Below are positions 8,706 to 19,203 of a DNA stretch of 64,000 nt, in pieces. This DNA comes from Fen-1301 sp963786395 (GTDB taxonomy: Bacteria > Bacteroidota > Ignavibacteria > Ignavibacteriales > Ignavibacteriaceae), in assembly GCA_963786395.1 (NCBI GenBank), contig CAWAZD010000004.1:124001-188000 (forward strand), in the 5' to 3' direction. The notes under the pieces were generated by a model, which saw only the letters and a list, made by a program, of their open reading frames with translations, was not told the DNA's origin and ran no database searches. The position numbers were made by a program, and so were the translations under genes. Position 1 is the stretch's first letter, and each line of letters opens with the position of its first letter.

Positions 8706-11054
8706 TTATTTTAATTCAGCAATTGTTATTCCTTCACCTCCGAATTCTATAGGAGCGAAGTAGAAACTTTTTACTTTATCATGTTTCTTTAATATATCAG
8801 TTACAGTCTTTTTCAAAGCGCCGGTCCCTTTACCGTGCAGAACTTCTACTCTTTCCATTCCTGCAGAATATGAATTATCAATAAATTTAATTACTTCAAA
8901 TTCTGCTGATTCGGGTTTTTCACCTCTTATATCCAAACGATATTGGAGAGAACTGTCATTATAACTGTATTCCGAATAACCGGTTGACTTCTCTTTCACC
9001 GGTTTACTTTCTATTAAATTAACTACAGGGACGGACATCTTTATTTTCCCTGTATTTATAACGGCTTTCTTTTTGTCTTTTGATAACTCGACTATTTGCC
9101 CCCTGGTGTCGGTCTCTTTAATACAAACATAATCGCCGATTGCAAAATGAGTTTTAATTTCATTTAAGTCAATATCTTCAGTAAAAATATTTTTATTTAC
9201 TTCTTTGATCGACTTAATAATTGTCTGGGATTCTTTTATAACTTCACTGCTTGCCTTACTTTCTTTAAGTTCCTTTATTACTTTTTCAATTTTGCTGTTT
9301 ATACCTTTAAGATATATTTCAGCGTCCTGTTTAGTTTTCCTTAAAATCTCTTTTTTATCTGAATTTAGCTTTTCGATATTTTTCTGATAAAGAGTTGTTA
9401 ATCCTGCAAGGCGTGCATTTTCCAGATTTGCATCCTTCAATTCTTTTTCAAGCTTCTTTGATTTGGTCTCAAGATCAATAAGGAAATTCTCAAGTTTATG
9501 TTTATCTACATCTAAATGTTCTACAGCTAATTTGAAGAATCCCTGACTGAATCCAATTCTTTGTGCTACTTCAAATGCATAACTTGAACCCGGCACTCCT
9601 TGTTTAAATAGGTATGTGGGTTTAAGGTTTACTGTGTCAAATTCCATGGCAGCATTTTCAAAACCATCCAGTTCATTTGCTATTACTTTCAGACTTCCAT
9701 GATGCGTTGAGGCTAGTACAGTAGCTCCCTGTCTTTGTAATGAAATCAAAACTGCTGCTGCGAGAGCCGATCCTTCCGCCGGATCAGTCCCGGTTCCTAT
9801 TTCATCAAGCAAAACAATTGAATCCTTATCAGCTTCTTCAAGCACGTACCTTATATTTGAAAGATGCGAACTGAAAGTGGAGAGATCATCTTCAATCGAT
9901 TGTTCATCACCTATATCAAGCAGGATGTTATCAAAGAAATGCATGTTGCTGTCGGGATGGACAGGCACATGAATTCCTGACTGAATAAGAAGCGCAATAA
10001 TTCCTAATGTTTTAAGGACAACAGTTTTTCCTCCTGCATTAGGTCCGGTAATTACTATAACTTTATTTTTATCAATTGAGAGATTCAGAGGAACAGTTTT
10101 ATCCCTTCCCAATCTCTTTAATATAATAGGATGTCTTGCGTCTTTTAAATCAATCGGTTTTTTGTTGTTTAATTCAGGGAATGACCCGATAATTTCAATT
10201 GAATACTTTGCACGGGCGAATATAGAATCTATTTCAGCAACATTCTGTAACGTTTCTTTTAACTGAATGCTTACAGAACCAACCAGTTTCGTAAGATCGC
10301 GCAGAAGTCGTTCAATCTCTCTTTTCTCAGCAAAGGATAAAGTTATTATTTCGTTATTCAGTTCAAGAGTTTGTTCAGGTTCAATGTAAACAGTTTGTCC
10401 TGTGGAAGACTCTGAATGTATAAATCCTCTGATATGTCTTTTATGTTCGGCTTTAACAGGTATGACAATTCTACCGTCGCGAAGTGTGAGATAATCTTCA
10501 CGCACAATATCCTGGTCGCTAAGATTTTTAACTATTCTGTTAACAACTTTAACAAGGTCTTCTTTTTTCCCGTTTATCTCCCGTCTTATAGAAAGAAGCT
10601 GTTGGCTTGCGTTCTCTTTTATTTCTCCATTTTCAGTAATAACTTTTTGGATATGGTGTTCGAATACTTTATCCACAAATAAACTCCGGCTCAGCTCAGT
10701 AAGCTCCGGAGCACTTTCCGTATTTGATTTAAGGAAAACAGTAAGATTCCTTGAAATAATTGCAAGCCGTAATACCTCAAGTATTTTCTTAGCATCTAAA
10801 ACGGAACCTTCAATAGTGCTTTTGGAGAGGACTTCCCTAATGTCGGGGAGATATTCAAGCGGCGGGTCAATATTTTTAATAAGAATATCTTTCGCTTCTG
10901 TTACAAAGTTCCCTTCCTTCACGGCTTTTTGAATTTCATCAAGGGGAACCGTTGACAATATATTCTCTTTCCCTGGTTCAGTAACGCAGTAGTTAGATAT
11001 ATAGCTTAAAACCTTTTTAAATTCCAGTTTCTCTAATACTGAATTGCCTGTCAT
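8706..11054 (-). CDS. mutS2: Endonuclease MutS2 (Smr-domain MutS homologue)
   Basis: 782 residues, usual size for MutS2. Contains the MutS core and clamp, Walker A (GPNAGGKTVVLKT), Walker B (SIVLLDEIGTGTDPAEG), the conserved STHHGSLK, a long coiled-coil region (about residues 520-620) and a C-terminal Smr nuclease domain (LDIRGEKPESAEFEV, VLHGKGTGALKKTV). MutS2 suppresses homologous recombination and/or rescues collided ribosomes; it is not the mismatch repair MutS. Start overlaps the cvpA stop by 4 nt, giving a yqeY-cvpA-mutS2 coupled set. Confidence 0.96.
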   Translation of the reverse strand: MTGNSVLEKLEFKKVLSYISNYCVTEPGKENILSTVPLDEIQKAVKEGNFVTEAKDILIKNIDPPLEYLPDIREVLSKSTIEGSVLDAKKILEVLRLAIISRNLTVFLKSNTESAPELTELSRSLFVDKVFEHHIQKVITENGEIKENASQQLLSIRREINGKKEDLVKVVNRIVKNLSDQDIVREDYLTLRDGRIVIPVKAEHKRHIRGFIHSESSTGQTVYIEPEQTLELNNEIITLSFAEKREIERLLRDLTKLVGSVSIQLKETLQNVAEIDSIFARAKYSIEIIGSFPELNNKKPIDLKDARHPIILKRLGRDKTVPLNLSIDKNKVIVITGPNAGGKTVVLKTLGIIALLIQSGIHVPVHPDSNMHFFDNILLDIGDEQSIEDDLSTFSSHLSNIRYVLEEADKDSIVLLDEIGTGTDPAEGSALAAAVLISLQRQGATVLASTHHGSLKVIANELDGFENAAMEFDTVNLKPTYLFKQGVPGSSYAFEVAQRIGFSQGFFKLAVEHLDVDKHKLENFLIDLETKSKKLEKELKDANLENARLAGLTTLYQKNIEKLNSDKKEILRKTKQDAEIYLKGINSKIEKVIKELKESKASSEVIKESQTIIKSIKEVNKNIFTEDIDLNEIKTHFAIGDYVCIKETDTRGQIVELSKDKKKAVINTGKIKMSVPVVNLIESKPVKEKSTGYSEYSYNDSSLQYRLDIRGEKPESAEFEVIKFIDNSYSAGMERVEVLHGKGTGALKKTVTDILKKHDKVKSFYFAPIEFGGEGITIAELK

Positions 11055-11578
11055 CTGGTAGTATCTTTATCCTTATCGTTTATATAGTCTTTAATAATTT
11101 TTTTAGTTTCGGGTGTATAATCCTTAACATAGTTAATTACTGAGGGGATGATATTCAGAACTTTCTTATGGAAATATGATTTTGAAGTTAATTTCTCACC
11201 TGGCTGATTAAATACATTTAACAGGAGAAATAACGCACTTAGAAAAAACAGCATCTGGAATATTCCTACTGCACCGCCTATTATCTGGTTAATTGTACTA
11301 TTCACTTTATCAAAAGGATGTACTAACCTTTTGACTATTGAAGTTACCAGAATAACAACCAGAAATATTGCTATCCCTCCGATAATCTCGGCAAAGTAAA
11401 ATTCAATCTTAAATAAAGATTCAATAGTTTTACCAATTGCCGGAGCCAGTTTAATTGAAAGGTAAGTAGCTAATATAAATCCAATCAGACCTATAATCTT
11501 TCGTACAAATCCATCCTTGAATCCAAGAATGAACCCGACTGCGATGAAAGCAACTATTATTATATCGAGTATGTTCAA
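11051..11578 (-). CDS. cvpA: CvpA-family inner-membrane protein
   Basis: 175 residues with four hydrophobic segments (about 3-21, 27-46, 62-82, 101-121) and the CvpA N-terminal signature MNILDIIIVAFIAVGFILGFKDGFVRKI. The C-terminus is a charged cytoplasmic or periplasmic tail. CvpA homologues are linked to colicin V production in E. coli and envelope homeostasis. Proximity to mutS2 is common in this lineage. Overlaps both neighbours by 4 nt. Confidence 0.88.
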   Translation of the reverse strand: MNILDIIIVAFIAVGFILGFKDGFVRKIIGLIGFILATYLSIKLAPAIGKTIESLFKIEFYFAEIIGGIAIFLVVILVTSIVKRLVHPFDKVNSTINQIIGGAVGIFQMLFFLSALFLLLNVFNQPGEKLTSKSYFHKKVLNIIPSVINYVKDYTPETKKIIKDYINDKDKDTTR

Positions 11579-12027
11579 TTAACACCCAGATATTTCTCTA
11601 CTGCGGCTTTAACTATTTTACCGTCAGCTTTGCCTTTTAGCTGTTGCGCGGCTTTCGGCATCAGTTTGGGAAAACCCTCTTTCCCGGTTACCCCTAATTC
11701 GTCACCTATAGATTTAACCACTTCAAATACTTCATCATCAGTCAATTGTTTAGGCATGTAACTCATTAATATTTCTAGTTCAGCTTCTTCTTTCTGAACA
11801 AGTTCAGTTCTGCCTGCGTTCCTGAACTGATCTATAGAGTCGCGTCTTTTTTTAACGGCACCGGTAAGCATTTTAAGCTCTTCTTCCGGTGTAAGTTCTT
11901 TTCCTGTACCGCTTTTCTCAAATTCCAGAATAAGGGCTTTTATTGACCTGACAGTCTCTAACCTTAATTTCTCGCCGGACTTCATGGCGGATTTCATATC
12001 CTCACTTATTTTTTCTTTCAGATTCAT
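11575..12027 (-). CDS. GatB/YqeY domain protein
   Basis: 150 residues, matching the YqeY family along its length (MNLKEKISEDMKSAMKSGEKLRLETVRSI..., QFRNAGRTELVQKEEAELEILMSYMPKQL, G-x-x-MP-K-AAQQLKGKADGKIV). The fold is the tail domain of GatB, which helps bind tRNA in the amidotransferase; stand-alone YqeY has no settled function. First gene of the cvpA-mutS2 set. Confidence 0.92.
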   Translation of the reverse strand: MNLKEKISEDMKSAMKSGEKLRLETVRSIKALILEFEKSGTGKELTPEEELKMLTGAVKKRRDSIDQFRNAGRTELVQKEEAELEILMSYMPKQLTDDEVFEVVKSIGDELGVTGKEGFPKLMPKAAQQLKGKADGKIVKAAVEKYLGVN

Positions 12028-12123
12028 AATTTCCTCATTATAGAATACTAAAGATAAACTAAGTAATTCTTTTTTTCTAACCTTTTGCCATATTTTTTTG
12101 ATTTAATAATATTATCCATTAAG

Positions 12124-12861
12124 CTAAATCCTCCCCGGCATCCTGATCACATTTCCAGACACAAACCTGAAATTCTGGAATAACGAATGAATCAGTTCGC
12201 CTATTTCATTAGGTTTTACCAATGTGTCATAATCATAACTTTCACCCATCCATGACCTGTTAGCAGGAGTATCAATAATATAAGGCGCAAGAGCGTTCGC
12301 TGTAAGATTTATTTCTGTTCCCTCAAGCGCTAATGTCTCTACCAAATAAATTAAACTACTTTTAGAAATCCCGTAAGGAATTTTCCCCTTCTCGGGATTT
12401 AGTCCTGTCATTGCTGATGTAAACAAAATTGACCCACCGGCTGATTCCTTTACTAATCTGCTAAAATATTTTGCAATAAGAAAACTAGTTATAAGGTTAA
12501 TGTTTAACATATTATCAAGATCTTTAATATCAGACTCCCATAATTTATTCCCTCCAGTAAAACCTCCCACTGTACTGAAAAGAAAAAATAATATCCCCTT
12601 TGAAGGTTTAATATTTGCAAAAGCTTTAATTGCCTCCAATTCATCAGACAGATTTCCAGTTTGAATTTGTACAATTCTCGTTGTTTCCGTTTCTCCTTTT
12701 GTCATAATGGCTTCACTTTTATCCATTTCACCAAATCCGGGAATATCAATCTTTTTGGAACCGAAAAGATATATCTTGTCATAATCCTTTTGCAGCAAAG
12801 TTTCTATTACTCCCTGACCCAATGCACCATTTGCGCCAAAAATCAATAAATGTTTTTCCAT
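12124..12861 (-). CDS. Short-chain dehydrogenase/reductase (SDR)
   Basis: 245 residues. NAD(P)-binding Gly motif near the N-terminus (LLIFGANGALGQGV), catalytic Ser in ILFTSAMTG and the YxxxK pair in IPYGISKSS. The C-terminus ends in the usual SDR dimer strand (SGNVIRMPGRI). Substrate unknown; the closest general type is the NAD(P)-dependent oxidoreductases related to quinoid dihydropteridine reductase and 3-oxoacyl reductases. Monocistronic as far as seen. Confidence 0.85.
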   Translation of the reverse strand: MEKHLLIFGANGALGQGVIETLLQKDYDKIYLFGSKKIDIPGFGEMDKSEAIMTKGETETTRIVQIQTGNLSDELEAIKAFANIKPSKGILFFLFSTVGGFTGGNKLWESDIKDLDNMLNINLITSFLIAKYFSRLVKESAGGSILFTSAMTGLNPEKGKIPYGISKSSLIYLVETLALEGTEINLTANALAPYIIDTPANRSWMGESYDYDTLVKPNEIGELIHSLFQNFRFVSGNVIRMPGRI

Positions 12862-12971
12862 TGTTCCTCTAAAATAATTATAAATAATTTTATACTCTGA
12901 GGGATCATTTTGTCATTATGAGTGAGCGTAATAACTTTACTTCGTTACTTTCAGTAAATAATATAATGAAT

Positions 12972-12997
12972 GGATTCCCGCCTTCGCGGGAATGACA
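12972..12997. repeat. Dispersed palindromic element (copy 3)
   Basis: Contains the core ggattcccgccttcgcggga followed by atgaca, identical to the right half of copy 1 and to copy 4, including the preceding gaat. Lies in the divergent gap 12862-13181 between the SDR gene and polA. The remainder of that gap is AT-rich and has no gene. Confidence 0.8.
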
Positions 12998-13146
12998 TTT
13001 GGGATCCTTCATATAGCACTAATGTAATAATTATAATATTAAAATGTCCTGCTCCAGCTAACGTAACTTATTGTATTTTAATAAGTTGATAATTAAATTA
13101 CCATTAATACCTGCTGATAGATGTTTCCCCTTTCATAATGTTTCCT

Positions 13147-13154
13147 TATTTTTG
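13147..13154 (+). promoter_or_regulatory. Possible Bacteroidota -7 box for polA
   Basis: The sequence tatttttg matches TAnnTTTG. The expected -33 position 19 nt upstream reads tttc, one mismatch from TTTG. It would place the start of transcription about 20 nt ahead of the polA ATG. Moderate support only. Confidence 0.4.
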
Positions 13155-13181
13155 AATATTAAGTCATATTAATTAGCCGGA

Positions 13182-16022
13182 ATGAAGACACCTAAAAAGA
13201 AGTTTGTTATAATTGATGCAATGGCTCTTACATATAAGGCATATTTTGCATTTATTAACCGTCCCCTAAGAACAACAAAAGGAGAGCCTACATCTGCGGT
13301 TTATGGATTTCTGAGCCAGCTTATTAGAATATTTGAGGTTACAAATCCTGATTATATTGCAGTTGCCTTCGATTCTAAGGGGAAGACTTTCCGACATGAA
13401 AAATATGATAAATACAAAGCCACCCGTCTCGAAATGCCTGAGGATATGATTCCCCAGATTAATAGAATAAAGCAGATAATAGATTTACTCGAAATACCAG
13501 TTTATATTTTGAGCAGATATGAAGCTGATGATATAATAGGTACCGCCGTATGTAAAGCAAATGAATTTGGTTACGAATCATTTGTCATCACTCCCGATAA
13601 GGATATGAACCAGCTTGTTAACGATAACGTTAAAATTGTCCGTCCCGGCAAATCAACTGATGAAATAGTAATATATGATACAGCACGTGTTAAAGAAGAA
13701 TTTGGATTTGCACCCAAACAAATGGTAGACTACCTAGCTCTAGTTGGAGATGCTTCGGATAATATTCCAGGTGTTGCAGGTATCGGACCTAAAACTGCTA
13801 CTCCCCTGATTCAGAAATACGGCTCTGTCGAGGGTATTTATGAACATATAGATGAAATTGATAAACCAGGTACTAAAAATAAACTTATAGAAAGTAAAGA
13901 CAATGCTTTTCTTTCAAAAGATTTGGCTACAATTCACTGTGAAGTTCCCATCGATTTTGATTTTGAAAGGACCCGGGTTACAAGACCTGATTTTGATAAA
14001 ATCCTTCCTGTTTTTATAGAACTGGAATTCAAATCCTTTTATACAAAACTGCTTAATATATTCGACAACCAGGAAAAGAAGGCATTACAGAAATCTGAAA
14101 GAGCAGATTCTCCAAAGTTAAAAACTAATGGACCAATTGAAATACCTGATTCTGATGAAGTAAACTTCGATGGTGATTTCACTGTATTTGATCCTTCAAA
14201 GTCTACTTACAAATTAATTAATAATGTATCTGATGCTGAAGATTTAGTAAAAAAATTATCGGGAATGGATCTGTTTGTTTTTGATACTGAAACTGATTCT
14301 TTGGACACTCTTGATCTAAATATAGTAGGAGCTTCTTTTTCCACAGCGCCATTTGAGGGATATTTTATTGCTTTAAATCCTTTCAAAAGTAAAGGGGATC
14401 TTTTTGACAGAGAGATTACTAACAGGCTTGCATTAGATGATTTTATCAGGTTATTTAAACCATTATTTGAAAATCCGAATATTAAAAAAGTCTGTCAGAA
14501 TGCAAAGTTTGATATTTCAGTTCTGAGGAGCATAGGAATTGAAGTAAAGAATTTTTATTTCGACACTATGCTAGCAAGTTATTGCATTGACCCGGACCAG
14601 AAACATGGAATGGATGATCTTTCGGTAAAATATCTCCACTACAAACCTATCCCCCTTTCTGCCTTAATAGGTACAAAGAAAGATTCAACTAAAATGTTTG
14701 ATGTTGATCTGGAAAAGCTTTGCCATTACGCCAGTGAGGATGCAGATATTACTTACCGTCTTTATGAAATTCTTGATCAGGGGTTAAAGAAAAGTAATAC
14801 TGAAAAAGTTGCTTTCGATATTGAGTTCCCTTTGATTCCGGTACTAGAAGACATGGAAAGAGAAGGAATCAAAGTTGATAAAGAAATACTTAGATCTTTA
14901 AGTAAGGAACTTTTACTTCTGCTTGATGATTATACGGCAAGAATTTATAGTGTATGCGGGCAGGAATTTAATATCAACTCACCGCTGCAGATGCAGAAGA
15001 TATTGTTTGATAAACTATTACTTAAGACAGGTAAGAAAACAAAAACAGGGTTCTCAACCGATGCCCGTTCTTTAGAAAACCTTAGAGGTGAACATGAGGC
15101 AATTGGTCTTATTCTTGATTACAGACAGGTAGCGAAACTTAAATCGACTTATATTGATTCCCTGCCTAATCTTATTCACCATAAAACCGGGCGGATACAT
15201 ACATCATTTAACCAGACAGTTGCATCAACCGGAAGGTTATCGTCAAACGATCCGAATCTTCAGAATATTCCGGTCAGGACTGAAATGGGAAAGGAGATCA
15301 GGAAAGCATTTGTACCGCGGGATAAAAATTATGTTATTCTTAGCGCTGATTATTCTCAGATAGAATTACGAATAATGGCTTCCATTTGCAGTGATTCGGC
15401 ACTCATGCAGGCATTCCAAAACGGTGAAGATATCCACAGAAGTACAGCGGCTCTTGTTTTCAGGGTACCGCCTGCTGAGGTTACTCCGGATATGAGAAGA
15501 AAAGCGAAGGAAGTCAATTTTGGTATTCTTTATGGCATTGGTCCATTTGGACTAAAGACCCGGCTTGGAGTTACACAAACCCATGCTAAGGAAATTATCG
15601 ATACATATTTCAATACATTCAGGAATGTGAAGAAGTTTATGGATGATTGCATAGTTTCGGCACGCGAAAAAGGTTATGCTGAAACTCTAATGGGAAGAAA
15701 AAGATTTCTACATAATATTAATAGCAGCAACAGGGTTGTTAAGCAGTTTGAGGAAAGGGTTGCTATAAATATGCCTATACAGGGCTCAGCAGCAGATATG
15801 ATTAAGCTGGCAATGATAAATATTCATAGGGAACTAACCAGAAGGAAAACAAAGACTAAAATGATTCTTCAGGTACACGATGAATTAATATTTGATGCGC
15901 ACAAGGATGAAGTTGATGATCTTTTGCCGATGATTAAAGAATATATGGAAAATGCACTTCCATTAAATGTACCTGTGGTGGCTGAAACGGGAATTGGCGC
16001 TAACTGGCTTGATGCACACTAA
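13182..16022 (+). CDS. polA: DNA polymerase I
   Basis: 946 residues. N-terminal 5'-3' flap nuclease (about 1-300; ADDIIGT, DKDMNQLV, GDASDNIPGVAGIGPKTA), an intact 3'-5' proofreading domain (VFDTETDSLD, NAKFDISVLR, YASEDADITYRLYE) and the polymerase domain (DYSQIELRIMAS, RRKAKEVNFGILYGIG, QVHDELIFD). All three activities should be functional. Fills gaps and removes RNA primers in replication and repair. Its TAA stop overlaps the next ATG by one base (taATG). Confidence 0.97.
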   Translation: MKTPKKKFVIIDAMALTYKAYFAFINRPLRTTKGEPTSAVYGFLSQLIRIFEVTNPDYIAVAFDSKGKTFRHEKYDKYKATRLEMPEDMIPQINRIKQIIDLLEIPVYILSRYEADDIIGTAVCKANEFGYESFVITPDKDMNQLVNDNVKIVRPGKSTDEIVIYDTARVKEEFGFAPKQMVDYLALVGDASDNIPGVAGIGPKTATPLIQKYGSVEGIYEHIDEIDKPGTKNKLIESKDNAFLSKDLATIHCEVPIDFDFERTRVTRPDFDKILPVFIELEFKSFYTKLLNIFDNQEKKALQKSERADSPKLKTNGPIEIPDSDEVNFDGDFTVFDPSKSTYKLINNVSDAEDLVKKLSGMDLFVFDTETDSLDTLDLNIVGASFSTAPFEGYFIALNPFKSKGDLFDREITNRLALDDFIRLFKPLFENPNIKKVCQNAKFDISVLRSIGIEVKNFYFDTMLASYCIDPDQKHGMDDLSVKYLHYKPIPLSALIGTKKDSTKMFDVDLEKLCHYASEDADITYRLYEILDQGLKKSNTEKVAFDIEFPLIPVLEDMEREGIKVDKEILRSLSKELLLLLDDYTARIYSVCGQEFNINSPLQMQKILFDKLLLKTGKKTKTGFSTDARSLENLRGEHEAIGLILDYRQVAKLKSTYIDSLPNLIHHKTGRIHTSFNQTVASTGRLSSNDPNLQNIPVRTEMGKEIRKAFVPRDKNYVILSADYSQIELRIMASICSDSALMQAFQNGEDIHRSTAALVFRVPPAEVTPDMRRKAKEVNFGILYGIGPFGLKTRLGVTQTHAKEIIDTYFNTFRNVKKFMDDCIVSAREKGYAETLMGRKRFLHNINSSNRVVKQFEERVAINMPIQGSAADMIKLAMINIHRELTRRKTKTKMILQVHDELIFDAHKDEVDDLLPMIKEYMENALPLNVPVVAETGIGANWLDAH

Positions 16023-17050
16023 TGAAGATTGATAAATCCAAAATAAAAAAGATATTATGCATCAAACCGCGCGGTATTGGGGACATACTTCTATCAACAA
16101 TTATTATTGATAATTTAATAGCTGCATTACCGGATATAAAGATAGACTATCTGACTGAAGCATTCGCTAAACCTGCTCTTGAGGATAATCCAAACATAAA
16201 TAAGATACTTACAATGGATAAAAAAGAATTTCCATTGTTTGTCGCATTAAGGATCCGGAAGGAAAAATACGATCTGATAATAGATCTTTGGAGTAATCCC
16301 CGCACTGCACAAATAACATTTTTATCGGGTGTAAAATTCAGGCTTGGTTTTTCGTACCGGGGGCGCAGATACGCATATAATATTAAAGCTGTAACAGGAC
16401 GCGGAGGACATCATTCTGCAGAACATAATCTTGAATTACTAAAAGCTATTGATATTCCTATAATATCGAAAAAAGTACAATACTTTGTTTCACCTGATGA
16501 TACCCGATTTGCCAGGACTTTTATTAAAGAAGAGTTTAATGAAAATGATTTCATTGTTGGAATTATTCCTGCCGGCGGATGGGAAAGCAAGAGGTGTGAT
16601 GCTCCCAAATGGGTTCAAATCTGTAATGCTCTTCAGGTAATTTATAATGCAAAATTTCTTATTCTTTGGGGACCTGAAGATAAAGAGGATGCAGATTACA
16701 TTTTATATAATCTTAAGGGATTTGCTGTTCGTTCTCCATGGACATCGCTCAAGCAAATGTCTGCTTTAATAAATGAATGCATTGTTGTTATAGCTAATGA
16801 TTCGGGACCCATGCATATTTCTGCTGCTCTAGGGATTCCTACTCTCGGAATCTTTGGACCTACTGATCCGCTTGCTCACGGTCCTTACTCCCCTGTCTCG
16901 GATTTTGTCAATAAAGAAGATCTTTTCTGCATAATATGTAATAAACTTGTTTGCCCATATAAACATGAATGCATGTTAGACCTTCCACTGGAAAAAGTTG
17001 TAAATAAATTTGACGGGATAATTAAAAAAGCGAGTCAGCAAAGTTTTTGA
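16022..17050 (+). CDS. Glycosyltransferase family 9 (heptosyltransferase-like)
   Basis: 342 residues. N-terminal IKPRGIGDILLSTIIIDNL and C-terminal NDSGPMHISAALGIPTLGIFGPTDP are the hallmark GT9 motifs. Members add heptose (or related sugars) from ADP-heptose to the LPS core at the inner membrane. A cysteine cluster near the C-terminus (CIICNKLVCPYKHEC) is also typical of GT9. One-base overlap with polA suggests cotranscription. Confidence 0.9.
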   Translation: MKIDKSKIKKILCIKPRGIGDILLSTIIIDNLIAALPDIKIDYLTEAFAKPALEDNPNINKILTMDKKEFPLFVALRIRKEKYDLIIDLWSNPRTAQITFLSGVKFRLGFSYRGRRYAYNIKAVTGRGGHHSAEHNLELLKAIDIPIISKKVQYFVSPDDTRFARTFIKEEFNENDFIVGIIPAGGWESKRCDAPKWVQICNALQVIYNAKFLILWGPEDKEDADYILYNLKGFAVRSPWTSLKQMSALINECIVVIANDSGPMHISAALGIPTLGIFGPTDPLAHGPYSPVSDFVNKEDLFCIICNKLVCPYKHECMLDLPLEKVVNKFDGIIKKASQQSF

Positions 17051-17138
17051 CGATTAAAAGACATTCGAATTAAAATGTTCGTCTTTGTCTGCACCGGAAC
17101 AGCTCAATGACTAACATAAATGAACGGCCCCTGAGTTA

Positions 17139-18246
17139 TTATTTTATACTCATTAGAAATTGATTAAGATTATCGCCATATACTTTATCAGTATATTTTT
17201 TTATGACGGTTTGATATGCCATTTCACCTAACAATTTCATTTTAGTTGGATTTTCAGAAAGTTCAATAATGTTTTCCGCAAGGGCATCGGAATCTTCAAC
17301 TGAATACAAAATACCATTCACACCGGTCTGAATAAATTCATTTGTTCCACGGATATCTGATGCAATTATTGGAAGCTTAGAAGCGCCAGCTTCTAAAGGA
17401 GCAAGAGGAAATCCTTCTGATCTTGAAGGGAAAATGAAAATATCCATGGCTTTATAATACTCATCAATATTATCAATATAGCCCGGCATAATTATCCGGT
17501 CAGCATTTATGCCGAATTCCGCACTATACTTTAATACACTTCCCTTCATATCATCATGTATACCGATAATAAATAAAAGGAATTTATCACTGAGTTTTGA
17601 AAAAGCTTTTAAACAGAATATCAAATCCTTTTCTTTCTTTGTGAAACCAGGCAGAGCAGCCGATTACAATTTTACCATGAAGCCCAAATTTTTCTCTAAT
17701 ATTATTCCCGGAGATTTCATTAATATTTGTGGGTATCTCGATTCCATAATGAATTACCTTGACCTTCTTTCTGAATATTCCCGAACTAATTAGACTGTGA
17801 CCTACACCGTCTCCACACGCAATCAGGTAATTGAAATAATAATTATAAAGTAACGCCCCCAATATAGGTGTGCTTTGAGAAATATTATGTCTATATCCGA
17901 TATTAATGAATTTCTTACCAAATTTTCTTCTTAGTATTATGCCTATTTTTCTATCAAGGGAATGGTGAGAGATTACAAAATCTGGTTTTTCTTTTTCAAC
18001 CAGGCTAAATATTTGTGATATTAGTTGTTTAAAATCCTGTCGGCTATCAAGGGAGACTACATTAACTTTCTTTTCTAGAGCTCTTTTTTCAGAGAGAGAG
18101 TTTTGAGAAGCGAGGAATATCACATCGAATCCCCTTTTTTGTAACAATTCTGAACTAAGAATTGCCATTTTAGCACTTCCGGCATATCCATCACCAAAAC
18201 AGATTTGTAAAACTTTATGATGCATTAAATTCCTTGGAGAAAACAT
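17139..18246 (-). CDS. Glycosyltransferase family 4, interrupted by a +1 frameshift
   Basis: The upstream frame (18246-17587) gives the N-terminal GT-B domain (VLQICFGDGYAGSAKMAILSS; ends ...KGFDILFKSFFKTQ-stop). The downstream frame (to 17139) gives the donor-binding domain (MPGYIDNIDEYYKAMDIFIFPSRSEGFPLAPLEA, E-x7-E motif). Removing one A from the AAAA run (plus-strand tttt 17607-17610) joins them as KGFDILFKAFSKLSDKF, a normal GT4 junction, giving about 368 residues. Probably transfers a sugar in LPS or exopolysaccharide assembly. Divergent from the homocysteine methyltransferase gene. Confidence 0.85.
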
Positions 18247-18297
18247 TTTTGTTATATTAAATCAAAATTATTAAAAGATATTTGATTAACCAATAAT

Positions 18298-19203
18298 ATG
18301 GACATTTACTTTAATCCTTTTTCCATAGCCAGGCGAATAAGACGTCCTTTAATCCTTGACGGGGCTATAGGTTCGCTTCTACAATCGCGTGGAGTGCCAA
18401 AGGATGAACATCTATGGATGTCCCTTGCAAATATAACGGATCCTGATACCGTTACTAAACTTTACAAGGAATATATTGAAGCGGGAGCAGATATCATTAC
18501 TACCAACACATTCAGAACAAACCCTGCAGCCAGGAAAGAATATTCTACATCCTCGAATAATATGTTGGTTGATTTACACGGATTCGTTGCAAAATCTGTA
18601 GAACTGGCAAAATCAGCTGTAGCCGGGAAACCAATATTGATAGCCGGATCAAATCCTCCAGCCGAGGATTGTTATAAGAAAGATGCAAAACTGACCCAAA
18701 CTGATTATTACTGGAACCATGAACTTCATATTAAAAAACTATATATGAGCGGATGTCATTTTATATTAAATGAAACGCAGAGTCATTTGGATGAAATAGA
18801 GAAAATATCATCGATATGCCATTGTGAAGAAATTCCATTTGTTGTGAGCCTTTTTTTTGATGATCAGTTTAAACTCCTTTCCGGTCAGAGTGTAGATGAG
18901 GCTATTGACCTGATTCTGATGTATAACCCATTAGCAATAGGATTTAACTGTATAAGACCTGAAACATTTTTATCTTTCATTGAAAAGAGAGAATTTGAAT
19001 TTAATTGGGGGGTATATCTTAATTGTGGTAGTGGAGAAATAACTGATGAACAGATTATAACCGGCATTTCCCCGGATGATTATAAAAATGTAATCCGGCA
19101 GATTATACCCTACAATCCATCATTCATTGGTGGATGCTGCGGTACTACACCTGATCATATAAGAAAAATTAAAGAGATATTAGATGAAAGAGTTGTCAGT
19201 TAA
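18298..19203 (+). CDS. Homocysteine S-methyltransferase family protein
   Basis: 301 residues. (beta/alpha)8 barrel of the MmuM/BHMT type, with LDGAIGSLLQSRG at the start and zinc-ligand cysteines in GFNCIRPETF and GGCCGTTPDHIR. Transfers a methyl group (S-methylmethionine, betaine or similar) to homocysteine to form methionine. No SAM riboswitch is seen in its 51-nt leader, in contrast to the met gene near 40 kb. Overlaps ispE by 20 nt. Confidence 0.88.
   Translation: MDIYFNPFSIARRIRRPLILDGAIGSLLQSRGVPKDEHLWMSLANITDPDTVTKLYKEYIEAGADIITTNTFRTNPAARKEYSTSSNNMLVDLHGFVAKSVELAKSAVAGKPILIAGSNPPAEDCYKKDAKLTQTDYYWNHELHIKKLYMSGCHFILNETQSHLDEIEKISSICHCEEIPFVVSLFFDDQFKLLSGQSVDEAIDLILMYNPLAIGFNCIRPETFLSFIEKREFEFNWGVYLNCGSGEITDEQIITGISPDDYKNVIRQIIPYNPSFIGGCCGTTPDHIRKIKEILDERVVS

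Noticed and set aside
17051..17138. aaagac...gtcttt inverted repeat as terminator between GT9 and GT4 genes
   Set aside because: Stem of six weak pairs with a long loop and no T-tract; not convincing.
18247..18297. Possible SAM or other riboswitch ahead of the homocysteine methyltransferase gene
   Set aside because: Only 51 AT-rich bases, no aptamer-like motifs or terminator.
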